Assembly (NCBI RefSeq): GCF_039544165.1
Contig: NZ_BAABLD010000001.1
Location: 124,001 to 188,000, forward strand
Direction: 5' to 3'
Source: Viridibacterium curvum
GTDB lineage: Bacteria > Pseudomonadota > Gammaproteobacteria > Burkholderiales > Rhodocyclaceae
DNA length: 64,000 bases
In this document: one piece after another, positions 23,590-31,486 of the stretch
How the letters are laid out: each line of letters starts with the position of its first letter
How positions within the stretch are numbered: the stretch's first letter is position 1
Made by a program: the position numbers and the translations under genes
Notes under the pieces: generated by a model
Database searches by the model: none
The model's input: only the letters and a program-made list of their open reading frames with translations
What the model was told of the DNA's origin: nothing

Positions 23590-24573
23590 ATGAGTGAGAG
23601 TGGATCAACCCGCGAGTTGCTGACTGCAGTACCCAACTGGGAGCTGGACCAGGTCGTCACCCAACTGCGCGCCGTACGCGAACAATGGCGCGACGGACAA
23701 CAACGCAACAAGGAATCCGGCGGCCGCGAGCTCCCCTCGCGCGAAGCACTGGAGAGCATTACCACCAGCCTCTGCGCCGCGCTGTTCCCCATGCGCCTCG
23801 GGCCTGCAGACCTGCGACAGGAGAGCGAAGACTTCTACGTCGGCTACACGCTGGACGCCGCCTTCAACGCCCTGCTCGCGCAGGTGCGCCTCGAATTGCG
23901 CTACGCCGCGCGCCACGCCTCCGCCAGCGCGATTGAAATTGAACTTGCCGCCATTAGCATCGTGCGTGGCTTCGCCGCCACGCTGCCCGACGTGCGCGCA
24001 CTGCTCGACACCGACGTGCAGGCTGCCTTCAACGGCGACCCCGCAGCGCGCAGCGTCGATGAAGTGCTGCTGTGCTACCCCGGCATCGTTGCCATCATCC
24101 ACCACCGCCTCGCGCACCAGCTCTACCGCCTCGGCGTGCCGCTGCTGGCCCGTATCGTGGCCGAGATCGCCCACTCCGCCACCGGCATCGACATCCACCC
24201 GGGTGCGCAGATCGGCGCCGGCTTCTTCATCGATCACGGTACCGGCGTCGTGATCGGCGAGACCGCTGTCATCGGTGAACGCGTGCGCATCTACCAGGCC
24301 GTCACGCTGGGTGCCAAACGCTTCGAGAAGGGCGAAGACGGCAAGCTGCAGAAAGGCCAGCCGCGCCACCCGCAAGTCGAAGACGACGTGGTCATCTACG
24401 CCGGCGCCACCATCCTCGGCCGCATCACCATCGGCAAGGGCTCCAGCATCGGCGGCAACGTCTGGCTCACCCACAGCGTGCCGCCCGGCAGCCAGGTCAC
24501 GCAAGCCAGCCTGCAAAGCCAGCCCAGGCCTGCCTCCGAGGCCGTTGCCTCCAGCAAAGGCGGTGTGCAATGA
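23590..24573 (+). CDS. cysE: Serine O-acetyltransferase (EpsC/CysE type)
   Basis: This enzyme makes O-acetylserine from serine and acetyl-CoA, the carbon skeleton for cysteine. The 327-residue product has an all-helical N-domain (to about 190) and a left-handed beta-helix with hexapeptide repeats (ATGIDIHPGAQIGAGFFIDH, GTGVVIGETAVIGERV), including the catalytic His of DHGTG. The ATG at 23590 has GAGCAGGGA upstream. It overlaps the HTH gene by four bases (ATGA). Located before the encapsulin and desulfurase, it probably supplies cysteine that the desulfurase consumes. Confidence 0.93.
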   Translation: MSESGSTRELLTAVPNWELDQVVTQLRAVREQWRDGQQRNKESGGRELPSREALESITTSLCAALFPMRLGPADLRQESEDFYVGYTLDAAFNALLAQVRLELRYAARHASASAIEIELAAISIVRGFAATLPDVRALLDTDVQAAFNGDPAARSVDEVLLCYPGIVAIIHHRLAHQLYRLGVPLLARIVAEIAHSATGIDIHPGAQIGAGFFIDHGTGVVIGETAVIGERVRIYQAVTLGAKRFEKGEDGKLQKGQPRHPQVEDDVVIYAGATILGRITIGKGSSIGGNVWLTHSVPPGSQVTQASLQSQPRPASEAVASSKGGVQ

Positions 24574-24851
24574 GCGCCGAGGTCTCCGTACGCTTCGGCT
24601 CCGTGGTGCGCAACCTGCGCGAGTCCTGCAGCCTGTCGCAAGAGCAGCTCGCCGAGCGCGCTGACCTTAACCGCTCCTACGTCGGCGAAATCGAGCGCGG
24701 CGCTGCCATGCCTTCGCTGGCCACGCTGATCAAGTTGTCGATTGCGCTGGATGTGACAGCGAGCTCCTTGCTGGCGCGATACGAGCGGAGTGGCGGGCAC
24801 CTCAGCACCGACACCGTCACTCCCGCGCAGGCGGGAATCCAGCGACTTTGA
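24570..24851 (+). CDS. Small XRE-family HTH protein
   Basis: This is a 93-residue single-domain DNA-binding protein (FGSVVRNLRESCSLSQEQLA, then RSYVGEIERGAAMPSLATLI), a lambda Cro-type HTH over residues 8-68. It overlaps the acetyltransferase stop by four bases and is probably the local regulator of the sulfur locus, perhaps controlling the encapsulin gene about 270 bp further on. The last 11 residues (VTPAQAGIQRL) are encoded by a chromosomal palindromic repeat and are probably an accidental tail. Confidence 0.87.
   Translation: MSAEVSVRFGSVVRNLRESCSLSQEQLAERADLNRSYVGEIERGAAMPSLATLIKLSIALDVTASSLLARYERSGGHLSTDTVTPAQAGIQRL
24816..24842. repeat. Copy of the CCCGCG...GCGGG palindromic repeat
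   Basis: The stretch GTCACTCCCGCGCAGGCGGG followed by AATCCAG is related to the terminal repeat of the 123-bp element at 15713-15835. Only one arm is present. It encodes the C-terminal tail of the HTH protein. Confidence 0.75.
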
Positions 24852-25119
24852 TGCTTGGGGTGGGTGCCATCATTTTCCCTCTCCGGCCCCCGTCCACTCC
24901 GCGCCGCGCCCCATGGTTGTCATTGCACTGCCAACCGGCTGCGCAAGCGAGTTGCATGCAATGCGGAACCCTTGCTTCGCCCCGCAAGCGGGAGAGGGGG
25001 GCCAAAGCAGGCCCACGCAGTTGATGGCTATAGCATGTTGAGTGCAGTGCACCACTCCACGAGACTCGCTTAGCTGATTTTCCGCTAACCAATTGCAATC
25101 TTTTCATCAGGAGTCGAAC
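24852..25119. other. Intergenic region before the encapsulin gene
   Basis: This 268-bp non-coding stretch separates the HTH gene from the encapsulin gene. It probably contains the encapsulin promoter near CTAACCAATTGCAATC (25085-25100). No clear hairpin or operator was identified. Confidence 0.4.
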
Positions 25120-26052
25120 GTGGCAGACACTGCACCCACACAACTGGCCCTGGGCGATAACGCCGCCCGCCAGCTAGCCAACGCAACCAAGACCGTCCCC
25201 CAGCTTTCCATCATCACCCCCCGCTGGCTGACGCATCTTCTGCAATGGCAACCGGTCGAGGCCGGCATCTACCGCCTCAACAAGGTGAAGAACCCGCAGG
25301 ACGTGCAGGTCGCCTGCACCCAGCGCGAGGGCTCCAATGAGCTGCCCAACACCTTCGTCGACTACGAAGAACAACCGCGCGAATACTTCCTCAACGCCGT
25401 CAGCACCGTGCTCGACGTGCAGACGCGCGTCTCCGACCTCTACAGCAGCCCGCACGACCAGATCAAGGAACAGCTGCGCCTGACCATCGAGACCATCAAG
25501 GAGCGCCAGGAGTCCGAGCTCATCAACAACCCGGACTACGGCCTGCTCGCCAGCGTGCATCCCGACCAGATCATCTACCCGCTCACCGGCGCCCCCACGC
25601 CTGACGACCTCGACGAGCTGCTCACCAAGGTCTGGAAAGAGCCCGCCTTCTTCCTCACCCACCCGCTCGCCATCGCTGCCTTCGGTCGCGAGTGCACGCG
25701 CCGTGGTGTGCCGCCTCCCACCGTCTCGCTGTTCGGCTCGCAGTTCCTCACCTGGCGCGGCATCCCGCTGATCCCGTCGGACAAGGTGCCGGTTGCCGAT
25801 GGCAAGACCAAGATCCTGCTGATCCGCGTGGGCGAAAAGCGTCAGGGCGTCATCGGCCTGTTCCAGCCCGGTCTCGCTGGCGAACAGAGCCCCGGCCTGT
25901 CGGTGCGCTTCATGGGCATCAACCGCAACGCCATCGCGTCCTACCTGATTTCGCTGTACTGCTCGCTCGCCGTCCTCACCGACGACGCCCTCGCTGTGCT
26001 TGAAGATGTGGAGATCGGCAAGTTCCATGACTACCCAGACACCTACAAGTAA
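25120..26052 (+). CDS. Family 2A encapsulin shell protein
   Basis: This 310-residue HK97-fold shell protein self-assembles into a protein nanocompartment. The family call rests on the start region (ALGDNAARQLANATKTVPQL), PRWLTHLLQWQPVEAGIYRLNK, FLTHPLAIAAFGRECTRRGV and the absence of a cyclic-nucleotide-binding insert, which separates family 2A from 2B. A GTG start at 25120 with AGGAG upstream gives a conserved-looking N-terminus. The immediately downstream, overlapping gene encodes a cysteine desulfurase with a disordered N-terminus, the known cargo of family 2A shells. The compartment is expected to hold the desulfurase in the cytoplasm. Confidence 0.9.
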   Translation: MADTAPTQLALGDNAARQLANATKTVPQLSIITPRWLTHLLQWQPVEAGIYRLNKVKNPQDVQVACTQREGSNELPNTFVDYEEQPREYFLNAVSTVLDVQTRVSDLYSSPHDQIKEQLRLTIETIKERQESELINNPDYGLLASVHPDQIIYPLTGAPTPDDLDELLTKVWKEPAFFLTHPLAIAAFGRECTRRGVPPPTVSLFGSQFLTWRGIPLIPSDKVPVADGKTKILLIRVGEKRQGVIGLFQPGLAGEQSPGLSVRFMGINRNAIASYLISLYCSLAVLTDDALAVLEDVEIGKFHDYPDTYK

Positions 26053-28000
26053 TCCTGCGGAAGCAGGCGGCTTGGGTGGTGTGGGTTCGGGTGCGAATCC
26101 CGGCGTGAGTGGCTTGACGCCACCCATCGCGCAGTTGCCGGATATCGTCGACATCGCCAGGCTGGCCGGCGAGTTCTTCTCGGCCTTGCCCGGCAGCACG
26201 TCGACGACGGCGGCACCCGGTGGCGTGGCCAACGGCCTGCCGCTGGGGCTCAGCCACATCGGCGGCCCCTCGCAGCTCGCCACCCCGCCGCAGCCTCCCG
26301 AGCCGGTGCTCGCACTCGGCGCCCGTGCCCCGTCGCTCGCGCCTGCCGCAACGACGCAAACCGGCGTGCCCGAGAAATTTGCGGATAGCAGTGGTGCGTC
26401 CAGCCGTGGTCAGGCCCAAGGCGTGCCCGAAGCCTACGCGGCCTCGCTGCCCAGCATCGATGCGCCGCAGCCGCCTTTACACGCACCTGCACAGCCGCCC
26501 AGCTCGCCGTACTACTTCCTCGGCGAGAAGAGTGCGTATCCAGTCGCTGCGCCCGACGTCGATGTGCCGCGTGAAGACCGCGTCACCGCGCGTTCCTTCG
26601 GCCTGCCCGGCGAAGACGAACTGCGCGCACTGCTCGTCGGCACGCCACCCACGGCCGCTGCGGCGCCCGCTGCACCGTCGACTGCGAAGAAAGATCAGTG
26701 GTACTACTTCACCGATCTGACTCGTAATGAGACAGGCAAAGCCCCCGCACACCAGCAGGACGCCAACCCGGCTTTCGACGTCAACGCCGTGCGCCGCGAC
26801 TTCCCCATCCTGCAGGAGCGGCTCAGTGGACAACATGGTGGCAAGCAGCTCGTCTGGTTCGACAACGCCGCCACCACGCACAAGCCGCAGTCCGTCATCG
26901 ACCGCATCTCGTACTTCTACGCGCACGAGAACTCCAACATCCACCGCGCCGCGCACGAACTCGCCGCGCGCGCCACGGATGCCTACGAGGGCGCACGCAA
27001 CAAGGTCGCACGCTTCATCGGTGCCGGCTCCGCCGAAGAGATCATCTTCGTGCGCGGCACCACCGAAGCCATCAACCTGATCGCCAAGACCTGGGGCGTG
27101 CAGAACGTCGGCGCCGGTGACGAGATCGTCGTCTCCAATCTCGAACACCACGCCAACATCGTGCCCTGGCAGCAACTCGCTGCGCAGGTCGGAGCCAAGC
27201 TGCGCGTGATTCCCGTGGATGACAGCGGCCAGATCCTGTTGGATGAGGCGCGCAAGATCATCACCGACAAGGTGAAGATCGTCGCCGTCACGCAAGTCTC
27301 CAACGCACTCGGCACCGTCACGCCGATCAAGGAAATTGTCGCCATGGCGCACAGCGTCGGCGCCAAGGCCCTGGTCGACGGCGCGCAGTCCGTGTCGCAC
27401 ATGCGCGTCAACGTCCAGCAACTCGATGCCGACTTCTTCGTCTTCTCCGGCCACAAGATCTTCGGCCCCACCGGCATTGGCGTGGTGTACGGCAAGCGCG
27501 ACATCCTCGAACACATGCCCCCCTGGCAAGGCGGCGGCAACATGATCGCGGACGTCACCTTCGAGCGCACCATCTACCAGCCGCCCCCCAACCGCTTCGA
27601 AGCCGGCACCGGCAACATCGCGGACGCGGTCGGCCTGGGTGCAGCGCTCGATTATGTGGATCGCATCGGCATCGAGAACATCGGCCGCTACGAGCACGAC
27701 CTGCTCGAATACGCCACGCATGGTCTCAAGACGATTCCCGGCATCCGCCTCATCGGCACCGCAGCCGACAAAGCCAGCGTCGCTTCCTTCGTGCTCAAGG
27801 GCTACACCACCGAAGAAGTCGGCAAGGCCCTCAACCGCGAAGGTATCGCCGTGCGCACCGGCCACCACTGCGCGCAACCCATCCTGCGCCGCTTCGGTGT
27901 CGAGACCACGGTGCGCCCTTCACTGGCCTTCTACAACACCTGCGAAGAAGTTGATCGCATGATTTCGGTGGTGTACAGGTTGGCGACGGCGAATCGCTGA
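26027..28000 (+). CDS. Encapsulated cysteine desulfurase (SufS-like) with N-terminal loading domain
   Basis: This 657-residue fusion has residues 1 to about 250 as a Pro/Ala/Gly-rich disordered region, then a group II PLP cysteine desulfurase that converts cysteine to alanine and enzyme-bound persulfide. PLP-binding Lys477 is in FSGHKIFGPTG; catalytic Cys615 is in RTGHHCAQPI. The N-terminal part has a putative amphipathic helix (LPDIVDIARLAGEFFSALPG) and two aromatic motifs, YYF at 162-164 and 226-228, which may bind the shell lumen. It overlaps the encapsulin gene by 26 bp. A hairpin follows the stop, and a second copy of the last 66 codons lies 454 bp downstream. Confidence 0.95.
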   Translation: MTTQTPTSNPAEAGGLGGVGSGANPGVSGLTPPIAQLPDIVDIARLAGEFFSALPGSTSTTAAPGGVANGLPLGLSHIGGPSQLATPPQPPEPVLALGARAPSLAPAATTQTGVPEKFADSSGASSRGQAQGVPEAYAASLPSIDAPQPPLHAPAQPPSSPYYFLGEKSAYPVAAPDVDVPREDRVTARSFGLPGEDELRALLVGTPPTAAAAPAAPSTAKKDQWYYFTDLTRNETGKAPAHQQDANPAFDVNAVRRDFPILQERLSGQHGGKQLVWFDNAATTHKPQSVIDRISYFYAHENSNIHRAAHELAARATDAYEGARNKVARFIGAGSAEEIIFVRGTTEAINLIAKTWGVQNVGAGDEIVVSNLEHHANIVPWQQLAAQVGAKLRVIPVDDSGQILLDEARKIITDKVKIVAVTQVSNALGTVTPIKEIVAMAHSVGAKALVDGAQSVSHMRVNVQQLDADFFVFSGHKIFGPTGIGVVYGKRDILEHMPPWQGGGNMIADVTFERTIYQPPPNRFEAGTGNIADAVGLGAALDYVDRIGIENIGRYEHDLLEYATHGLKTIPGIRLIGTAADKASVASFVLKGYTTEEVGKALNREGIAVRTGHHCAQPILRRFGVETTVRPSLAFYNTCEEVDRMISVVYRLATANR

Positions 28001-28024
28001 GCGGTACTGCAAGTCTGAAAGAGG

Positions 28025-28049
28025 AAACGGCCGCGTAAGCGGCCGTTTT
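28025..28049 (+). terminator. Hairpin between the cysteine desulfurase and miniprotein genes
   Basis: An AAACGGCCGC stem with its complement GCGGCCGTTT and loop GTAA is followed by TTC. It may act as a partial terminator. A near copy (AAACGGCCGC...GCGGCCGCTTT) lies 454 bp downstream in the duplicated segment. Confidence 0.65.
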
Positions 28050-28062
28050 CACAGGAGCATCC

Positions 28063-28176
28063 ATGAGCGATCTCACCCGCAGCATCCTCGGCACGCTCAC
28101 CCTCATCGTGCTCATCGCCGCCATCCTGCATCCACTGCCTTCACATCGAAACGAGGACGACGAACAGTCAAAGTAG
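28063..28176 (+). CDS. 37-residue membrane miniprotein of the encapsulin locus
   Basis: ATG at 28063 follows AGGAG by 6 bp. The product begins MSDLTRSILGTLTLIVLIAA, has one hydrophobic helix and ends in a short charged tail (SHRNEDDEQSK). It is too short for most gene finders. The first codons and their ribosome-binding site are repeated 454 bp downstream, where the second copy keeps MSDLT and then diverges. Coding is plausible from the ribosome-binding site and helix but not proven. Confidence 0.5.
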   Translation: MSDLTRSILGTLTLIVLIAAILHPLPSHRNEDDEQSK

Positions 28177-28253
28177 GAAGGGCGGAGGGAAGCGACAAGC
28201 CACCATCCCAAGCGTGACGGAAAGCGGTGGGTTGCGTAGCGAATCCAACCAAT

Positions 28254-28454
28254 GGCCACAACACCGAAGAGGTCGGCAAGGCCCTCCACCGCGAAGGCAT
28301 CGCCGTACGTACCGGCCACCACTGCGCGCAACCCATCCTGCGTCGCTTCGGTGTCGAGACCACGGTGCGTCCGTCACTGGCGTTCTACAACACCTGCGAA
28401 GAAGTTGATCGCATGATTTCGGTGGTGTACAGGTTGGCTATGGCTAATCGCTGA
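28254..28454 (+). pseudogene. Truncated second copy of the cysteine desulfurase C-terminus
   Basis: An open frame encodes GHNTEEVGKALHREGIAVRT and then the catalytic-Cys segment (GHHCAQPILRRFGV) to the end (VYRLAMANR), 66 residues. Against the intact gene I count four amino acid changes and roughly a dozen silent ones. There is no credible start. This looks like the remnant of a second desulfurase gene that was under selection before truncation. The 77 bp before it contain a GGTGGGTTGCGTAGCG-type repeat remnant. Confidence 0.8.
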
Positions 28455-28579
28455 GTGTTACCGAAGCAACCCAAAATGAAACGGCCGCGCAAGCGGCCGC
28501 TTTCGCAGGAGCATTCATGAGCGACCTCACCTTTATCATCTTTGAGACCCTGGCGCTTACCGGGCGCACCTTACATAAC

Positions 28580-31279
28580 TTATCCGTTGACAGGTGTAAG
28601 GTCACGACGGCTAGCTAGGATCGCGACGTCCTTTGAATAAGTGCTTCGGCTGAGGCGCTTTAGAACACTCTGCTGCGTCTCAGGTGTCCAGAATATCCGC
28701 AAGCGCTCACGTGCCCGAGTTACGGCTGTGTAAAAGATACTGTGTGTAATGTCGTCTTCATTCGCATCGGTGATGACGATCTTGACGGAGTCGTACTCTA
28801 AACCCTGCGCTTTGTGGATCGAAACGGCGTAGGCAACTTGGAATGGCACGGTCGTGTTCAGTGAGTCGTCGTCCTCGTCGCTGGTATCGGCTTCGTAGAC
28901 GGAGAAGCGCACTGTCGAGCCCTCTATCCATTCGAGCTCATCAATGTCGACGTCGAACTCGCTGAGCGGCCGATCAAGCTCTACATCGAATTGAATCCGA
29001 CCGCGTTCGTGGTCGATGCCGACGATCCTGCCCTTGAGGTTGTTGTAGATCACAGGTCGGAACCGATCGGTATCATTGAAGAGAACAGGGTCACCGATCT
29101 TGTATGTGGAGACGCGCCAAGTAGTCGCCGCGCCGGGATTGCCACTCTGGAGGAAGCGGTTGATGTTATTGATGCCGTAGAGACCGTCGTAGTTTAGGCA
29201 CAGAATGATCTCGTCCTTTCCTTGGGGTTCGAACAGTGTTTTGTCGAGGACGGTCGAGTACCCGTTGCGCGCCATGATCTCAGTGAGATCGTCTTCGATG
29301 GCTCGAACCTTGTTCCAGAAGCTCAAGAGCGAGTCATTCTTTGTTCTGTAGGGCGTTGTCAGCTCGAACACCGAGGTGCTTGGGATGAATGAGCGGATGA
29401 TCTCAAACCAATTGCCGAACTGGATCGATTCGATCTGGTAAACGTCACCAACGAGCACAAGTAACTTAAAGGATGTTTTCTCCAGCACTGCGAGCAAATC
29501 TGCGTTACTAACAGTGCTGCATTCGTCGATAACGAGAAGGTCATACTCCGTAGCTGAGGCTCTCCTGCCAATCTGGCTGCTGATTGTGCGGAAATCAGAG
29601 TTCTGCGCGGTCACCTTGCGTTGGAGGTTGTCCTTCGCTGGATTTGTATGCGCAAGGAAGAGCTTCTCCTTGTCGTTGAAGTAGTGCGCGATGTGGTCGA
29701 CCATCGTTGATTTTCCTGTGCCAGCCGCTCCATAGACCAAGGCGACGCGCGACTGGCTGAATAACTGCTTGAGTGCATTCTTCTTTGCCGGATCGTCGAT
29801 GCTACGAGGTGTTTCGTTGAGCCAGCGCTCGACGGCTTGAGTGTAGCCTTCGATCTTGGACGATGCGTACCCTTGAAGCTTCTCGACGATTGAGACAGTT
29901 TCATTCTCATACCCACGGACAAAGACATGCCCCTTGTCGAGCACGAGCTGACGCTCCGTATGCGTGTAGTAGAGCTTATTGTTGTAGCTGTTGATCAAGC
30001 CTTTGACGTCTCCAAACTCCTCGAGGTCAGCCACGGGCGTGTAGAGGTTTCCATGGCGCTCCACGTTGTTCTTCACCCTTCGAACGAGCAGTTCATGGGT
30101 CCTGCCGGTCGTATCAAGGCTTTCCACAAGATCCCAGTACCGCGGGTTGTGGCTAGGTAGGGAGGTGCAGAAGGGCATGGTGTCAAATGGAATGCAGCTG
30201 TACGGAAGCTTCATGCCAGAAAGAAGCTTACAGCCGTCCCGGTGATACTGCGACTTCAGTATCTGGTTCTGCATTCGCAGCATGAGATATCGAATGACGT
30301 TGTGACCAGGAGCGCCAGACCTCACTATGCGACGCGCTTCATCTAGTGCCGGGAAGATTAGCGGTTGCGCGCCGCCAGCCGTAGCTTCTGCTCTTGTCGC
30401 CGCGTACTTGTCATCCGGGAGGTCAAGCAGGTCAAGCAGTGTGCCCGAGCCAGTCGTTAGCCCGTACATTAGGTAGCGATACTCCGTGGAGGCAGCCCGT
30501 ACTTTAGAGGCGAAGCCAAAAAGACGCGCGAAGTTGTCGAACTCGCACGGGCGTATTGAGACATCCCACTCGCGAATGATCGTGATCGGCATCGTCTGTC
30601 CAAGCACTTCGATCGAATCTCTTCGGAGTGTCAGCATGGCCGCGTACTTATCGGTCATGTCGATATCGGTGAAGGCGATGATGCGGTCGAATTTGCTAAC
30701 TTTGTTTACAGCGCGATATAGGGTCGCCTCGTAGTAAATCCGACCCCTGACGAAAAACGGGCGAGTCTTGTGGATGTAGTACCGATCGCGAGGGCTGTTG
30801 TCAGGCGAAGATGAGCGGGCTGCATCAATCCTTGCGCTGATCTTCTCGTGGTACTCACGCAGAGACGGATCGAGGTCGACCGGAAAGTCCTCAAGGTTTG
30901 CCAACACTACCAATCCACAGGTGTCTTTAAGCAAGCTGCGGATACGATAGAGGTACTCGTAATACTTGAGCATCAAACGCTCGGAGGCATCCCCGTCCCA
31001 AGTGTAGTGAGAAGCACTTTGCTGAATTAGTTTGTGAAACTTGCCAAGGAAGTTGAACCTTCCCTTGCTCTTAACGAAGGCTAGCCCCGGTTCTACCGCG
31101 GGATAGTTGAATTCGGCGTCGGGTGAGCCCGTATGGAGACGAACTGCTACGCCCTCGACGAGGTTCCGTAGCTGCGAGAGTACGTTTTGCGAAAGCAACG
31201 CCCGCTGGTCAGCGAGCGACTCGATATTTCGACAGATTGCCTCATCAGAGTTCTGGATCTGCTGACTAACCGTTGCCAT
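28580..31279 (-). CDS. Large superfamily 1 helicase, lower-GC insertion
   Basis: This 899-residue protein carries about 480 N-terminal residues I cannot assign, then an SF1 RecD/Pif1-like helicase core: Walker A VYGAAGTGKSTM (about 515-526), Walker B LLVIDECSTV, motif III GDVYQIES, motif V YAVSIHKAQGLEYDSV (about 815) and motif VI FYTAVTRARERL. Its base composition is visibly more AT-rich than the flanks, which suggests transfer. It ends inside the duplicated copy of the miniprotein gene. No partner gene is adjacent. A stand-alone anti-phage or plasmid role is possible but unsupported. Confidence 0.85.
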   Translation of the reverse strand: MATVSQQIQNSDEAICRNIESLADQRALLSQNVLSQLRNLVEGVAVRLHTGSPDAEFNYPAVEPGLAFVKSKGRFNFLGKFHKLIQQSASHYTWDGDASERLMLKYYEYLYRIRSLLKDTCGLVVLANLEDFPVDLDPSLREYHEKISARIDAARSSSPDNSPRDRYYIHKTRPFFVRGRIYYEATLYRAVNKVSKFDRIIAFTDIDMTDKYAAMLTLRRDSIEVLGQTMPITIIREWDVSIRPCEFDNFARLFGFASKVRAASTEYRYLMYGLTTGSGTLLDLLDLPDDKYAATRAEATAGGAQPLIFPALDEARRIVRSGAPGHNVIRYLMLRMQNQILKSQYHRDGCKLLSGMKLPYSCIPFDTMPFCTSLPSHNPRYWDLVESLDTTGRTHELLVRRVKNNVERHGNLYTPVADLEEFGDVKGLINSYNNKLYYTHTERQLVLDKGHVFVRGYENETVSIVEKLQGYASSKIEGYTQAVERWLNETPRSIDDPAKKNALKQLFSQSRVALVYGAAGTGKSTMVDHIAHYFNDKEKLFLAHTNPAKDNLQRKVTAQNSDFRTISSQIGRRASATEYDLLVIDECSTVSNADLLAVLEKTSFKLLVLVGDVYQIESIQFGNWFEIIRSFIPSTSVFELTTPYRTKNDSLLSFWNKVRAIEDDLTEIMARNGYSTVLDKTLFEPQGKDEIILCLNYDGLYGINNINRFLQSGNPGAATTWRVSTYKIGDPVLFNDTDRFRPVIYNNLKGRIVGIDHERGRIQFDVELDRPLSEFDVDIDELEWIEGSTVRFSVYEADTSDEDDDSLNTTVPFQVAYAVSIHKAQGLEYDSVKIVITDANEDDITHSIFYTAVTRARERLRIFWTPETQQSVLKRLSRSTYSKDVAILASRRDLTPVNG

Positions 31280-31308
31280 GAGTACTTAGTTCCTCCGAGT
31301 AAAAGCAA

Positions 31309-31380
31309 GTAGCCCGGATGCAGCGTAGCGCAATCCGGGACGGAACGCCCCGGATTCCGGCAAGCCTGCATCCGGGCTAC
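31309..31380. repeat. Palindromic repeat with 15-bp perfect inverted ends
   Basis: GTAGCCCGGATGCAG (31309-31323) pairs with CTGCATCCGGGCTAC (31366-31380). The interior has a further CGGGA/TCCCG-type stem. This is the common GTAGCCCGGATG...GCGCAATCCGGG intergenic repeat of beta- and gammaproteobacteria, here just upstream of the transferred helicase gene. Confidence 0.85.
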
Positions 31381-31486
31381 GACACCGTTTGTTGATGCAT
31401 GGATTCGACATATCGGCATGCCCTGCATGCATGGGTGTTTCTGCAGTGCGCTTGCTACATTGGCACATCATCTCCGGATCCCCACC

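Larger units (their letters stand above)
27800..28532 (+). repeat. Collinear 279-bp direct duplication (27800-28078 and 28254-28532)
   Basis: The last 66 codons of the desulfurase gene plus stop, the following hairpin and the ribosome-binding site and first codons of the miniprotein recur exactly 454 bp downstream without indels in the coding part. Most differences between the coding copies are at third codon positions. Confidence 0.9.

Noticed and set aside
23605..24570. 321-codon antisense frame in the serine acetyltransferase gene
   Set aside because: Shadow of the hexapeptide-repeat coding sequence.
26477..27877. 466-codon antisense frame in the desulfurase gene
   Set aside because: The plus strand encodes the conserved PLP Lys and catalytic Cys motifs, so this is a shadow.
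28227..28454. A separate 75-residue protein gene
   Set aside because: Everything after the first nine codons is a copy of the desulfurase C-terminus, and no start signal is visible; treated as a fragment.
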